From Pseudeuparius sepicola (Eukaryota > Arthropoda > Insecta > Coleoptera > Anthribidae): DNA of 64,000 nucleotides. The notes under the pieces were generated by a model that saw nothing but the letters and a program-made list of their open reading frames with translations, had not been told where the DNA came from and did not search any database. Below, in pieces: positions 13,335 to 24,225 of the stretch (within the stretch, counting starts at the first letter, position 1; each line of letters starts with the position of its first letter). Location of the stretch: assembly GCA_963920635.1 (NCBI GenBank), contig OY987303.1, forward strand, positions 18,144,175 to 18,208,174, read 5' to 3'. The translations under genes and the position numbers were made by a program.

Positions 13335-13720
13335 GTAAGTACAATCATATAGAAGTACAATGCCCCTCATCTTCTGGCTGTGCATCGCGCTTATCAAAAA
13401 TTAAATAGCAAGACGCCGCTTTTGGAGTAAGTACTTAACGGAAAATGGGATTATGTAGATACTCCTTCCCGTCCTTTTCTAGTACTTTATAAAATGAAGA
13501 CAGAGAAACCGTAATGGGCGCAATTTCACTTGTAAATTCTGCTTGCAGAAAACGCCGGCAGACTATCAACGAAATTCTAATAAGCTGAAAGCAGACCTAT
13601 AATGAAAGTGTCCCAAATATTTTTCGCTTCATCCTTATTGCCTTATAGAAGAGAAGACAGCTGTTAGCTAAACGCGATGAAATGATGCATTTAAAGTTCT
13701 TCATAAATACTGCACACTAG

Positions 13721-13758
13721 CACAGACCTATATAGCTTCGCTGCTATATAGGTCTGTG
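13721..13758. repeat. Perfect 16-bp hairpin in intron 1
   Basis: CACAGACCTATATAGC is followed by a 6-nt loop and its exact reverse complement. It lies 387 nt downstream of the signal-peptide exon. No function is evident; it may be a small foldback remnant. Confidence 0.9.
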
Positions 13759-14277
13759 ATACTAGTAACTAGACCGGTAATTTGTTTCATGTGCTTGTTC
13801 AAACGGGTCCACCCTAATTATTGAGCACCAAGCTCTCGATGTAATAAATGTAGACCGGCAAACTGAGCACCAGGCAGATCAGGTACATTTTCAAAGCGAC
13901 CCTTTGAGGTAGGTGAATTTAGCACTTTGACATGGGTCCACCTTGAGATGTTAATTATTTACGCAATGGCCATTATATTCCATTAGTTTTTTTCTTTCTC
14001 CAAACAAGCCAAGCATACCTAACGTATACCACTGTGTTCAATAAGTTACTGATATTATCAAGCACCATAAATATTAAATCCTCATAAAATTCAAAATTTG
14101 TGTTTAGTAGACCTTAAAAATGACTACCCCCCTATAACGACCGATTTGAAATTCCCCGAAATTTATTTGGCAAATCCCATACTATTGTACTTATCTAAAC
14201 CGACCACTTCACAATAAAGGACAAACACTCTCAATAAAGAACAATAAAATAAGACAAGAGGCCAACCACAACAATTA

Positions 14278-14550
14278 GAAGAAATTAGAAATGTGTATCG
14301 AGAAGGTAGTAATGCTGAACAGAGGAGAAAATTTCCTAAAACTGAGGGACTTCCTGTTGACCAAGTGGTTTTCAATTGGTTTTGCATGTCTTGAAATAAG
14401 CACTTACCAATGTCAGGGCCCATAATTGACGCAAAAACCCTTGAAGTTGCGCAAAGCCTAGGGTTAAGTGGGTGGTTAGAAAGATTTCGCCGTCGGCACG
14501 ATATCACCTTCACCTTCAAGGCAATATGTGGTGAATCTGCTGGTGTTCAT
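14278..14550 (+). pseudogene. Tigger/pogo (CENP-B-like) transposase remnant
   Basis: Reading from 14278 with one in-frame stop, the translation includes EEIRNVYREG, then VDQVVFNWFCMS*NKHLP and MSGPIIDAKTLEVAQSLGL, followed by SGWLERFRRRHDI and AICGES. This is the HTH_Tnp_Tc5 / CENP-B DNA-binding region of pogo-Tigger transposases, where the family shows W[fy], LP-x-SGP-I-x-x-KA, then GWL-x-RF-x-x-RH and a GE motif. The stop sits where family members carry another residue. Nothing resembling the DDE catalytic core follows, so this is a 5' fragment of a dead element. On the opposite strand a 118-codon ORF is only its shadow. It lies inside intron 1 in the same orientation as the host gene. Confidence 0.82.
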
Positions 14551-15161
14551 ATAACCCGAAAGTGTAAGCGATTGTTTCGTTAATTATTTTATGTCCGAAA
14601 TTTCTGAATCTAATGACTTTTCAGAATTGACAGATTATTAATTTAGTCGATTGTTATATTTCGGAAACGTCTGTATTTCGTCCTTCGGCATGGGCTTCAA
14701 AGACTTCAACTCTTGTTGCATTTCAATGCTTATATATTATATATTTAGTTTATATTAAAATTCGAATTATTTAGATAAAAATTATAGTACTATTTACTAT
14801 AATTTGTTACTGTTATATTTATCTGATTTAAATTAATTTTTTATTACTACCATGTGTGTGTGTATGTATGTGTTTCATTAAATATGCAATACATCTATTA
14901 TATTTGCGATAAGTAAAATAAGATAAATTATGATTTTTCTGAATATACACTAAGATGTCAAAACATAATTATTGCTAATAAATTTTTTTAATAAAAGTAT
15001 GTCTATTATGATTTTTTTATCTTCATTTGGATATAACTGTTTGCATTAATTCAGCACCTGATAACCTGTTCTCTAGTGCTCAATTGGTGCCCGCCTATTG
15101 AAACTATAGTTTTCAAAAACAAGGGTTTTTAAGTACTCGTATACTGTATATTTTTTTTATA

Positions 15162-16349
15162 CAGGGTGTCTCATTTTGATCTGGAACACCCCTGTAAAAT
15201 TTGAACTAGCTTACGGATTTTAACGAATTTTTTTTTTGGGCCGTCCTAAATGTACTTATCAAACACTTTTCAATGACAATACGATTAGTCCAGTGCCGGA
15301 TTAAAAAAAAATTGGACCCAAATTTTCGAGTTAAGGTATCAGCGATTTTTTATTAGAAATCTGATAACGTAGCTTTAATAAGCGTCCCTGAAAACCCCCA
15401 GATTCCAAATTTCAAGAAATTATTCCCACAAATTATACTTCTTACGCTGCATCACAATTGCAAAAAATCAAAATTTCAATTTAAGTTCAGCTATTAAGGT
15501 GGCTATGGAAACAAGTGAAAATGGTGAAAAGAGATCCACGGGGGACAATAGTAATAAACCTGATCGGAAACTGTACTCAGTTTCTCTTTTCAGTATTGCT
15601 GTAAAGTACAAATTTTATGCCATTTGAGACGCAAGAGAGCTCGCTGCCGTCGCAGGGAGCCATGGAAAAACAATGGCTTCTAGAAATGTCACTTTATGCA
15701 TTTGAAACAGAATTTTATTCAGGGATTGATGTTGCTAAGGTGTTAAAAATAATTTAGTAGAGGTAGGTTTATAAAATGTAATTTCTAATCGATTCGTAAG
15801 TACATTTCTGTCGTTTAAAATATTGCTGCTTTCTTCAAATACGTACTTTGTAGTGTATAATCGTATACTTTATTATTTGTAACAAAAAAATGTAAAAATT
15901 AACGTTTCTCAACCGTGCAAGTGCAAGCTGCCTGCGATGGCAGCGAGCTCTCTTGCGTCTCAAATGGCATAAAATTTGTACTTTACAGCAATACTGAAAA
16001 GAGAAACCGAGTACAGTTTCCGATCAGGTTTATTACTATTGTCCCCTGTGGACCTCTTTTTATCATTTTCACTTGTTTCCATAGCCACCTTAATAGCTGA
16101 ACTCAAATTGAAATTTTGATTTATTGCAATTGTGATGCAGTGTGAAAAGTATAATTTGTGGGAATAATTTCTTGAAATTTGGAATCTGGGGGTTTTCAGG
16201 GGCGCTTATTAACGCCACGTTAATCCTATGATCATTGAAAAGTGTTTGATAAGTACATCTAGGACGGCCCTATACACAAAAAAATCGTCAAAATCCGTAA
16301 GCTAGTTCAAATTTTACAAGGGTGTTCCAGATCAAAATGAGACACCCTG
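15162..16349. mobile_element. 1.2-kb CAGGGTGTCTCA foldback element
   Basis: Tips read TA-cagggtgtctcattttgatc and its complement. The arms run about 450-500 bp (to near 15660, and back from about 15925), unusually long for a TIR. Differences are scattered, so the arms are older than the hairpin at 36291. No transposase is seen in the spacer. Confidence 0.92.
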
Positions 16350-17655
16350 TATAGTAAAATTATTTTATGAAGTCCTTACTGGGACTGTCAATTGGTAATT
16401 TCGCCATCCTAAGTTGGCATCAATGAAGCAAAAAATGCAACCAGGTCATAAGAGCAGGTCAGTAACGAGCCCATTTGCACAATGAATTACTCTAATAAAC
16501 ACGAACAAGAACAGCACAGATAACGGTAAAAGTCACGAAACGTACAAAACCCGCGAATATTTTCACTGCCTAAAGTTTGAACCCTTTTGAACAATCCGGA
16601 AATCCTTCACTGTCACTTTCACAACACCGAAATAAAATTTGCCTGAGTACGCACCATAGACGCTGTCGCAAGTAGATGATTATACCAAAATACCAAAATG
16701 AAAGTGTTTCCATGACGTTTGAAATTATTATTAAAATGAGTTGTAGTTATAGTTATTTTTATTTGTAGCGGTATAATCGTGATTGCAGTAGGGTTTTTAT
16801 TTTATTATGTACTTTTTTTTCGTATCAATTGGGTATCTTTTCACATCATAAATCAATGAGTGACGTCATTAACTAGTTGAGACACATATACCAATATTAT
16901 ACCCAAGGTTAACAGAAAATTCCTAGGGATTTTGTGGAGAATGTCATCTGACAAAATCGGGACTTCTTACAGTAATCGGGCTATATACTTAAATAGAGCT
17001 GATTTTTTATTATGGGGTAATATATTTTTGAAAAGTTTACTCCTTTTATTTATATCGGAAAATATACAGTGCTTATTGTTTATACACGGTGATTTTTCGT
17101 ATACTTAGCAACAGGTCACAGAAAATCATAAAATAATAAATAGTCTCATAACTTTGATATACTGTCCTTTTAAAAAATGCATCTTTCGCACTTGAATGTC
17201 TTTTCTTATTTCAATGAAAAAAATATGTTACAATTATTTAATTTAAAGAAATAATACCTTTATTTGGACAGAGGATATTTAACAGTGTTATGGCCCAAAA
17301 AACTAAAGCTTGCCTGTCATAAACCACTTGTACAAACCTACTTACTTAAAATGTAATTTGTTTCAAATTCATTTTTTTTTTCACTACAAAAAAATGCCAT
17401 GGGACTGTGGCAGATATGAACAAATGTCAAGAGAGGGTTTTTGCTTAGAATTAAAAAAAAACTTATCCAAATGCATAAAATAATATTATGTAGTGGCCCT
17501 ATTAGTATTTTTTTGTTTATACAATTTCATTTGAATACCTTTTTAATGGACGGAAAAATAAAAAATAAAACGTTAGCATATTTGGGAATATGAACAACAT
17601 GTAGGTATACTTATCTCGATGCATAAAAAGTTATGCAACATTTTATAGTTATCTA
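16350..17655. other. Intron 1 sequence, nothing recognised
   Basis: AT-rich, without coherent ORFs, tandem repeats or TIR tips that I can pair. Confidence 0.5.
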
Positions 17656-18718
17656 CACGGGCGTAGCCAGGATTTGGTTTTGGAGGGGGTTTAGTTTGAG
17701 AAGTAGATAAAACAACAAAAATATACTTACATGAAATTTAATATCTATATATTCATCCGAAAAACTACGACATATTTATAAAGTTCTTAACTTTAAATGA
17801 AATAGATAAATTAATTTCGTTCCTCTGCGCTAAATCTAAAACCATTAAAGAAGAAATCTTCGGCTTTCTCTTTTAAATATATCCACTACTTCATCTGCAT
17901 GAATTTCTGTTCCATAGTGAATGTTCATTAGACCCAAACCATTAAGTCTGTTTTCACTTGTAGTGTTTCGTAAATAGTTTTTCAGTCTCCTTAGGCTCGA
18001 GAAAGACCTTTCTGGGGTAGCAGTGGATACAGGAATGGTAGCCAAGATTTGTAGTAATGTGTAAATATTAGGATAAAGGTTTTTATCGCACATATCTAGG
18101 CATTCCAAACTAGATTTCGGGGTAGGCAGTCTTCTTATCAGCATGCAAGGTAGCTGAAGCTTTGATAGCTAAATCCAATTTTTTTTCTTTATTAGAAACC
18201 CCTTGACCTTGACTACACCACTTTTTCCAGTAGTCCATACCTTTAGGTTTATCACCCTTCCTTTTTTTCCCCTCCATTTTTCGACAGTAATAATGATTCA
18301 CGTATCTATCCTTAACAAGGTCATCGAATAACAGTGCACTAAAACCACTTTTCACTTTTATTCGCTTCGAGTTCGCATGGAACAATACTGCCGTAAGCGC
18401 GGTCACGCGCCGCTTATATAGCAGCCCAGTAGCCGTCCAGAAACTTCCGCTCATTTCGACGGAGGGGCGTGGCGAATAATCGAGAAACAACGCAAAGTGT
18501 CCCTACAATACAAAATAGTTCGGCTGCAACTGCGTCTGCCTCTCGTCAAAAGATGGCGCTAGGCGCTACTATTACTACATATATTCAAACGTAATAATAA
18601 TTTAACTCTTCACTCCTCGTATTTTTTCGGTATAATATTAGGTAATATTTTGCTTATTTCGGGGGGGGGGGGGGGTTTGAACCCCCGAAACCCCCCCCCC
18701 CCCTTGGCTACGCCCGTG
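17656..18718 (-). mobile_element. hAT element with 8-bp TSD and deleted transposase
   Basis: Tips are CACGGGCGTAGCCA and its complement TGGCTACGCCCGTG. The 8-bp target duplication GTTATCTA flanks both ends exactly (17648-17655 and 18719-18726). An 8-bp TSD with a CA...TG tip fits the hAT superfamily. The right end holds a poly-G/poly-C palindrome around tttgaaccccc. Transposase pieces are read on the - strand (separate entry). Confidence 0.93.
17845..18300 (-). pseudogene. Internally deleted hAT transposase
   Basis: On the - strand an N-terminal piece (GKKRKGDKPKGMDYWKKWCS and AIKASATLHADKK) abuts, in another frame near 18144-18110, a C-terminal piece. The latter contains ILATIPVSTATPERSFSSLR, then LKNYLRNTTSENRLNGLGLM. 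The second part is the hAT C-terminal dimerisation domain (Dimer_Tnp_hAT), with its A-T-x-x-x-S-T-A-x-x-E-R-x-F-S core. The catalytic RNase-H-like middle, several hundred residues in intact hAT proteins, is missing, so the element cannot move itself. The related copy at 27406-27923 shares the same deletion point, so the deletion predates amplification and the family was mobilised in trans. Confidence 0.85.
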
Positions 18719-20088
18719 GTTATCTATAACCTGTTCAAATTTCCCAGAATTAAACTCAATCGCCCTTTATATAAACAAATCATGAAGAACACTAAATACC
18801 ACGACTCTGGATTCTGGACAATCAAATCCAATTTTACAACTTTTCTATGTAACAATTCTTGTAACTTAGTTTTTAGCAAAATAATATTGTGATCAAACCT
18901 TCAGATCCACCGAGACATTTTATTAAACACTACATTTAAGTGTAGGTATTATAAATAAATCATATTCCTGACGAAAAATATTCATTTTCTGGGAATATTT
19001 ACTGTAAGTATCTACTTTAATATTATGCACTTAGTGCTTTTCGGTCTTCATAACCTACTTTGAAATTTACGTATTAATCAATATATTTATAAAGCTACCT
19101 ACTCTGTGGCTAAAATAATTTATTCTTGTAGAAAATGATAATATAGAAAGTCTTGAATTTCATCGTTTTGTAATGGAGGTAGGTATACGTCTTGTATTAT
19201 GACAGCGTGTACATAAAAACATAGATGGATCTATAAATGTTAAAATAAAGAATCAGCTTACTCTGTATTAATTTACTGTGTATTAATTTTTAAGATGCCG
19301 ATATCTTTTAAATAAAGACAATTTGCAATACAACAGTTTTCCACCCCAACTACTTATTCAACTTGGGCAGATCCATTAATGTACCTATTTCACCAAATGA
19401 CTTTCCTTGGAATTATAAAGCCTCTCTTTCCGGTGTCTTGGTCGATTTTAATCGTCGACCGGCGAAACTAAATTTATTGGAGAATTTTATCTTTGCCGGT
19501 AGATTTATTCGAGGGGAAATGGGACCGATCTAAATCAATAGATAAAATAATGCGAGCCTACGAAGCTTAATGGTCAGATTAGAGACTCTTTAATATTGAT
19601 GACCGGTAATTTACTTTATCTGAACCCTTAAGAACTGACCGCCAAACTACTTTATTTTATGAAGTAGCATTTTAGGAAAAGCATTTTATTATTAAAGATA
19701 CTTTTAGGATAGAACAAGTTTTTTGTTGAGAAATTGAGGATTTAAATATGTCTAGAAATAAAAACTCAACGTCTGAAAGTTTTATTGGCATAAAAGTTAC
19801 CCCACCCCTTGCACTTCAATATTTTGGAATATACCTAAAATGTATTTTTTCGATCTGTAGCGAGAAAAACGCAAAGTTTTGGTCAATAAAAATTTTAATC
19901 TAAGCATTTTAAGACCAAAGTTATAACTACATGGACTACGGTTCAAAATTATGTTTTTTGCTCACTACAGATCGGAAAAAGCCATTTATGGGTCAAAATG
20001 TTGAATTACCACGTACATGCAGGGAGATCATTTTTAGACGCCCTGCCTCTGATGGTGGAAAACGGTCCTAGATATGGAGATAATATTA
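18719..20088. other. Intron 1, mostly low-copy sequence
   Basis: No gene is seen. 19370-19650 is less AT-rich and non-repetitive within the window and could hold conserved noncoding sequence. A small inverted-repeat element is possible at 19806-20024 (tips CCCTTGCA / TGCAGGG, inner match tcgatctgtag / ctacagatcg). Confidence 0.45.
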
Positions 20089-20090
20089 TA

Positions 20091-20445
20091 CAGGGTGAAT
20101 CAGTTTTTTGTAGCAGGACTTTAACAGGTGATACATCTTCAAAAATTAACCGCACTTTTTCGCATAAACTATATCTTTTTATGGCTTCATAGAAAAGTTA
20201 CAGGGTGTTAAAGTTGGAAAAAATATGTGGACTTTATTGAATATTTACCAAACTAGTTGAGATATTTAAGTCATATTTGGTATATGTTATAACGGTATGG
20301 GTTAGCATAAAACCTGTTAATATCGAACATATTGTACAACCAGTGGCGGAGAAGAAAAAGAATAAAACCTAAAAAGAATAAAACCTAAAAAAGAATAAAA
20401 AATAGAAAACCTAAAAAAGAATAAAACCTAAAAATGATCACCCTG
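20091..20445. mobile_element. Short CAGGGTGA...TCACCCTG element
   Basis: Tips read TA-cagggtga and tcaccctg-TA. Arms beyond the tips are weak. The interior has a small tandem of aaaacctaaaaaagaata (about 20365-20435). Confidence 0.65.
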
Positions 20446-21027
20446 TACTTCTTGTATAATACATTTACTCTTAAGGAAAACAAGGAATAGAGAACTATGG
20501 AGAGCCCAGAAAATATCCCATTAATATAAAAACCCTCCTTTAAAAATTACCGTGTTGAAAGCTGTGTAAAGTGCTCAATGAAAAAAATTAAAATTTAAGC
20601 TCTACCTACTTTGTACTTCTTAAAGAAACTCTAAAATATTTATCTGGCTCTACGGTCCGCTTTTCACTCCTTAAAGAGTTAGTTCTCCCGGAAAAAGTGT
20701 AAATGCTCTTCGTTTTCTTTATAATCTAGTTGGTAGACAGTTAAGAACACACAAAGAAGTTAAACGCGGGAGGAAAAACGAATACATTATTAATTTTCGT
20801 AGGTACCTTCACTCTCTTGCTTTCTTTCATGAATATGCAAACAGGTGATTCGGAGATTTCGTGAATATTAAATGTGAAAAACACCGTCTCAGGATGAAGT
20901 AAGTTTTTAACGGATTTTCAGAGAAAAGACAAGATTTATAGCTGCCATGTTTTTTAAAGAAAATGAGATTAAGTAGGTATACTCTCCTCCTAGAGTCCTA
21001 GATAACCTGTTCATTAGCTATCACAAC
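20446..21027. other. Intron 1, nothing recognised
   Basis: Low-copy AT-rich sequence without coding signal. Confidence 0.5.
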
Positions 21028-21949
21028 TAGGTTTGTCAACTTTCGCCATAACCGGTCCAACCGGTCAACCCAAGAACATTAACGGGTTACCGAAAAACCG
21101 GATAATCGGTCAAACCGGATAACCGGTCAAACCGGATAACCGGTCAACCGGATAACCTGTCAGTATAACCAGTGTCACCGGTTAAAAGATGTTTCTTGGA
21201 CTTCTTTCTACTAAGTTATACATTATGATTCAGTGTTACCTACATTAATTTTATGGGTCGATTGGGTAGATGCGTACATTATGTGTCACCTTCCTAAGGC
21301 CCTGTCTAGCTCCTAGATTTAATAGGAAATAGGAGGAAGGAAAGGACTGAAAGGAGAAATAATAATTGACAAAGTGTTTTTTTATTTCATTTATTAGCGG
21401 AAAAAACAATAGGAAGTAATTAAAAAATAATCATTTTTGACATGTTCGCTTACTTTATTTTAGCAAGGAACGATTTGAAGTTTAGGACTCATTTTTATTT
21501 TTAACAGGAACTTTTTGTGATGTTTTGACTTTTTGACGAGAGCAATGCGAATGCAAGGCTCAGAGCACTCAAAAAAGCATGCTGCCTAGTTTTGCTTTTA
21601 ATAATTATATTTATATCTAGGTATATAATTGACCGAAATTTTTATAGCCTGGCTTTTTTTACTGAACAGATTGAATCGATTTGGCGGAGAATTTATAGTT
21701 ATTATCTAGCTTGGCAAATGGAAGAATACGTGTTCTGAGTGACACGCTTATCCGGTTACATTTTGACTGGTTAATTGATTATCCAGTTGACCGGTTATTC
21801 ATTTATTCGGATATTCGGTTATTCGGTTATCAGGGTTGACCGGTTAGAGGGTTAATCAGTCAAAACCGGTTTTGTCTAATTTTTGAGTGCGGTTTTCGTC
21901 AGTGTAAATAATCCGGTAACCGGTTAATCAGTTTTCTTTGACAGCGCTA
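21028..21949. mobile_element. hAT-like element rich in CCGGTT motifs, 8-bp TSD
   Basis: The target duplication ATCACAAC is exact on both sides (21020-21027, 21950-21957). Tips are TAGGTTTGTCAA and TTGACAGCGCTA (9 of 12 match when inverted). Subterminal blocks hold many aaccggt / accggat units on the left (21052-21185) and their complements on the right (21755-21925). A TAG-type tip with 8-bp TSD suggests hAT. No transposase domain is recognisable inside. Confidence 0.88.
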
Positions 21950-23474
21950 ATCACAACACAACGTTTTAATACTTGATACCAAAAATCTTTTAATTTTACA
22001 ACCAGAGATTCCGATATAAAGTTCTTGCCACGATCTTGTCTATAAATTTATTTTCTCTATAGACCAAAGAATATACTACATCCTACAGTTTTGGAGAATC
22101 TTCATACTTTAATTTTATAAAAACACTTTAAAAAACTTTTCTTGAGTTTCCATTTTTGTCCTCAATATTTTTCTTTTTCGGGAAAATGTACAAGCAAATT
22201 GGATTCTATTTAGAAAAATAGTGAAATATTTTTTTATTAAATTAAAACTTGGACAAAGATAGCTACAAGTTTCCGAAACCAGCTGACTTGATATTGTCCA
22301 GCGGGCCTTAAATAAATCATTTAAACATTTGCATGGCGTTTTGTTTTGTGGCTTTCATTGTCACCTTAGGAAACTGATAAAAAAAATGATCTGCAGGCTG
22401 TAACATAACGGATGGTCAATATTGGTCAATAGCGTGTTCTGTGTTCTACAGCTATACAGGGTGAGTTTTTTTCGATGACCACTATGGGGATCTCGGAAAC
22501 TAGCAGAGCTAGAACAAAGGTTAAATGGGGAAAGAATTGCAGTTTTGAATGCTCAATCTAATGCCCCTTTTGGATTTTTAAAAAAGTTCATGGCTCACTA
22601 GATATTTTGAAAAGAGTGATTTTTATGCTATTTCATCAGATCTCTGTAGCTCCGTTATTTCTGATTATACAGAAAAACTGTAGAGACAAAAATTGTAGAT
22701 AATTTTGGGCTTAATACGATAAACTGATCCAATTTTTTATGCTGTTTGTGATATTTGAGATATGACATAAACTTGTGTTTTTTTTTTAATGTAAATCATA
22801 GTTGGCTGTGGCCTTATCAAATCGGCCATTTTTGAGCTTTCCAAAAATATAATACACGGCATAGTTATTATAAAAAATAAAAAGCTATGACTAATTTTCT
22901 GATTTTTTTTAAATTTTCATATAGACAGCCATGGTATATTTTCATAATTACGTTCTATTTTATAATAAGACATACTTCAAACTTTCAAATATTTTATTTT
23001 TAGCTGGTAACAAATATCAACCAATTCCAATTAAATATTAAAGGCTTTCATATAGGAGAAATTGATAGTTATGTTTTGGCCTGCAAACGACATTTTCTAC
23101 ATAAAATTTAAAATATGTCAAAAACGGTTAGACTTAGATATATGGGACATTATACCTGAAATGTGTCTAGAATTTTGCGTAAAATCTAAAATGAAGTAAT
23201 ATATAGGGTGTCCTATTTAAAATAAGCAAGGTGGCAGTTACTTCCGGTATAACCGGAAGTGACACCAATTTCAAAATATTTTAGCCGAATTGCCTCCATC
23301 AAGGTTGGTAAACTGCCAAATTTTTAAAATTTTCCATTGTCTATTTTTCGAGTGTCATGGGACAACCTGTATTTGTGCACTGGTGAAGTCATGAAAAATT
23401 CTTTTTTCAAAACCATGATAAGAATTGGGGGATGACACTCCTTCCTGCGTCACCCGGTATGGTCTCTCATCAAG
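21950..23474. other. Intron 1; isolated CAGGGTG tip and palindrome
   Basis: A single tip TA-cagggtgag at about 22455 has no partner I can pair. At 23239-23262 the sequence acttccggtataaccggaag (with final t) forms 9-bp arms around ATA; this motif and its surroundings recur at 41730-41752. No gene is seen. Confidence 0.5.
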
Positions 23475-23978
23475 TAAAACTTTAATTGGAAGCAATAAAA
23501 TGTTATTTAGGTTTCTGACTCTGAATTTTTGGAAGCTATTCATTACATTACAAATTCCACTTCGCGGCGAATTTATGTTTTGCAGCTTGCCAAGTGAGAA
23601 TAAATGTCCCCAGCAACTGCAGTTCCGGCACTTTAGCAATGTCAAGGGCGGCAATTCTTTTGGGATTTTTTCCCAATTCTCTAAAGTATCTAAAATGAAA
23701 AATGTTATCGCATTTAATCCCAGAATGTCGTGTAAAAGGTAAACGGCAACCTCTTTAAAAAAAAGCTATATAAAAACTAATAAAACTTTTCGATGTATCG
23801 GCCCCTCGCTTCTAGGCTGCCGGTAAAAAATTCAAGGGAAACGGTTTCAGCCAGACAAATTGCCCTTTAAAAATTAAAATTTTATGCGGGGCACACATCT
23901 CTTATAACGACTTTTTCTACCTGTCCTGGAACGATAATGGCCTCATTAGCTAAAGTGGGATTTTCGAGATGGTTATAG
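23475..23978. repeat. ~560-bp repeat family, copy A
   Basis: This copy shares with copies B, C and D the order: cgcgaatttctattttgcag-type block, gagaataaatgtcc, gatgtcaagggcggcaattc, aaaaactaataaaactttt, gcgaaacggtttcagcc, and a final tcgagatggtaatag. All copies have the same orientation. No coding frame is conserved. Confidence 0.88.
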
Positions 23979-24225
23979 CACAGCCAGTAGCTCAACTCCC
24001 AATATTTTCGGTCTCCCCTATGTCGTCCAATTTCCACTCAGCTTACTTTAGGCTCGCAGAAGACTCTGTTGTAACCGATTGTTTTGCAGTCCGCTTTTTA
24101 TTAATTAGTAGTACACGCACTTGCAACATAATGTGTTACGGGACGTTACGCGACCAAAGGCATTATAAACAATTCAATTATTCTGGATTGGAAATGGAAA
24201 CCTGTCGAGCCGATAATTATTAACT

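Noticed and set aside
14163..14519. 118-codon ORF on the - strand
   Set aside because: Shadow of the Tigger-like remnant read on the + strand, which carries the recognisable motifs.
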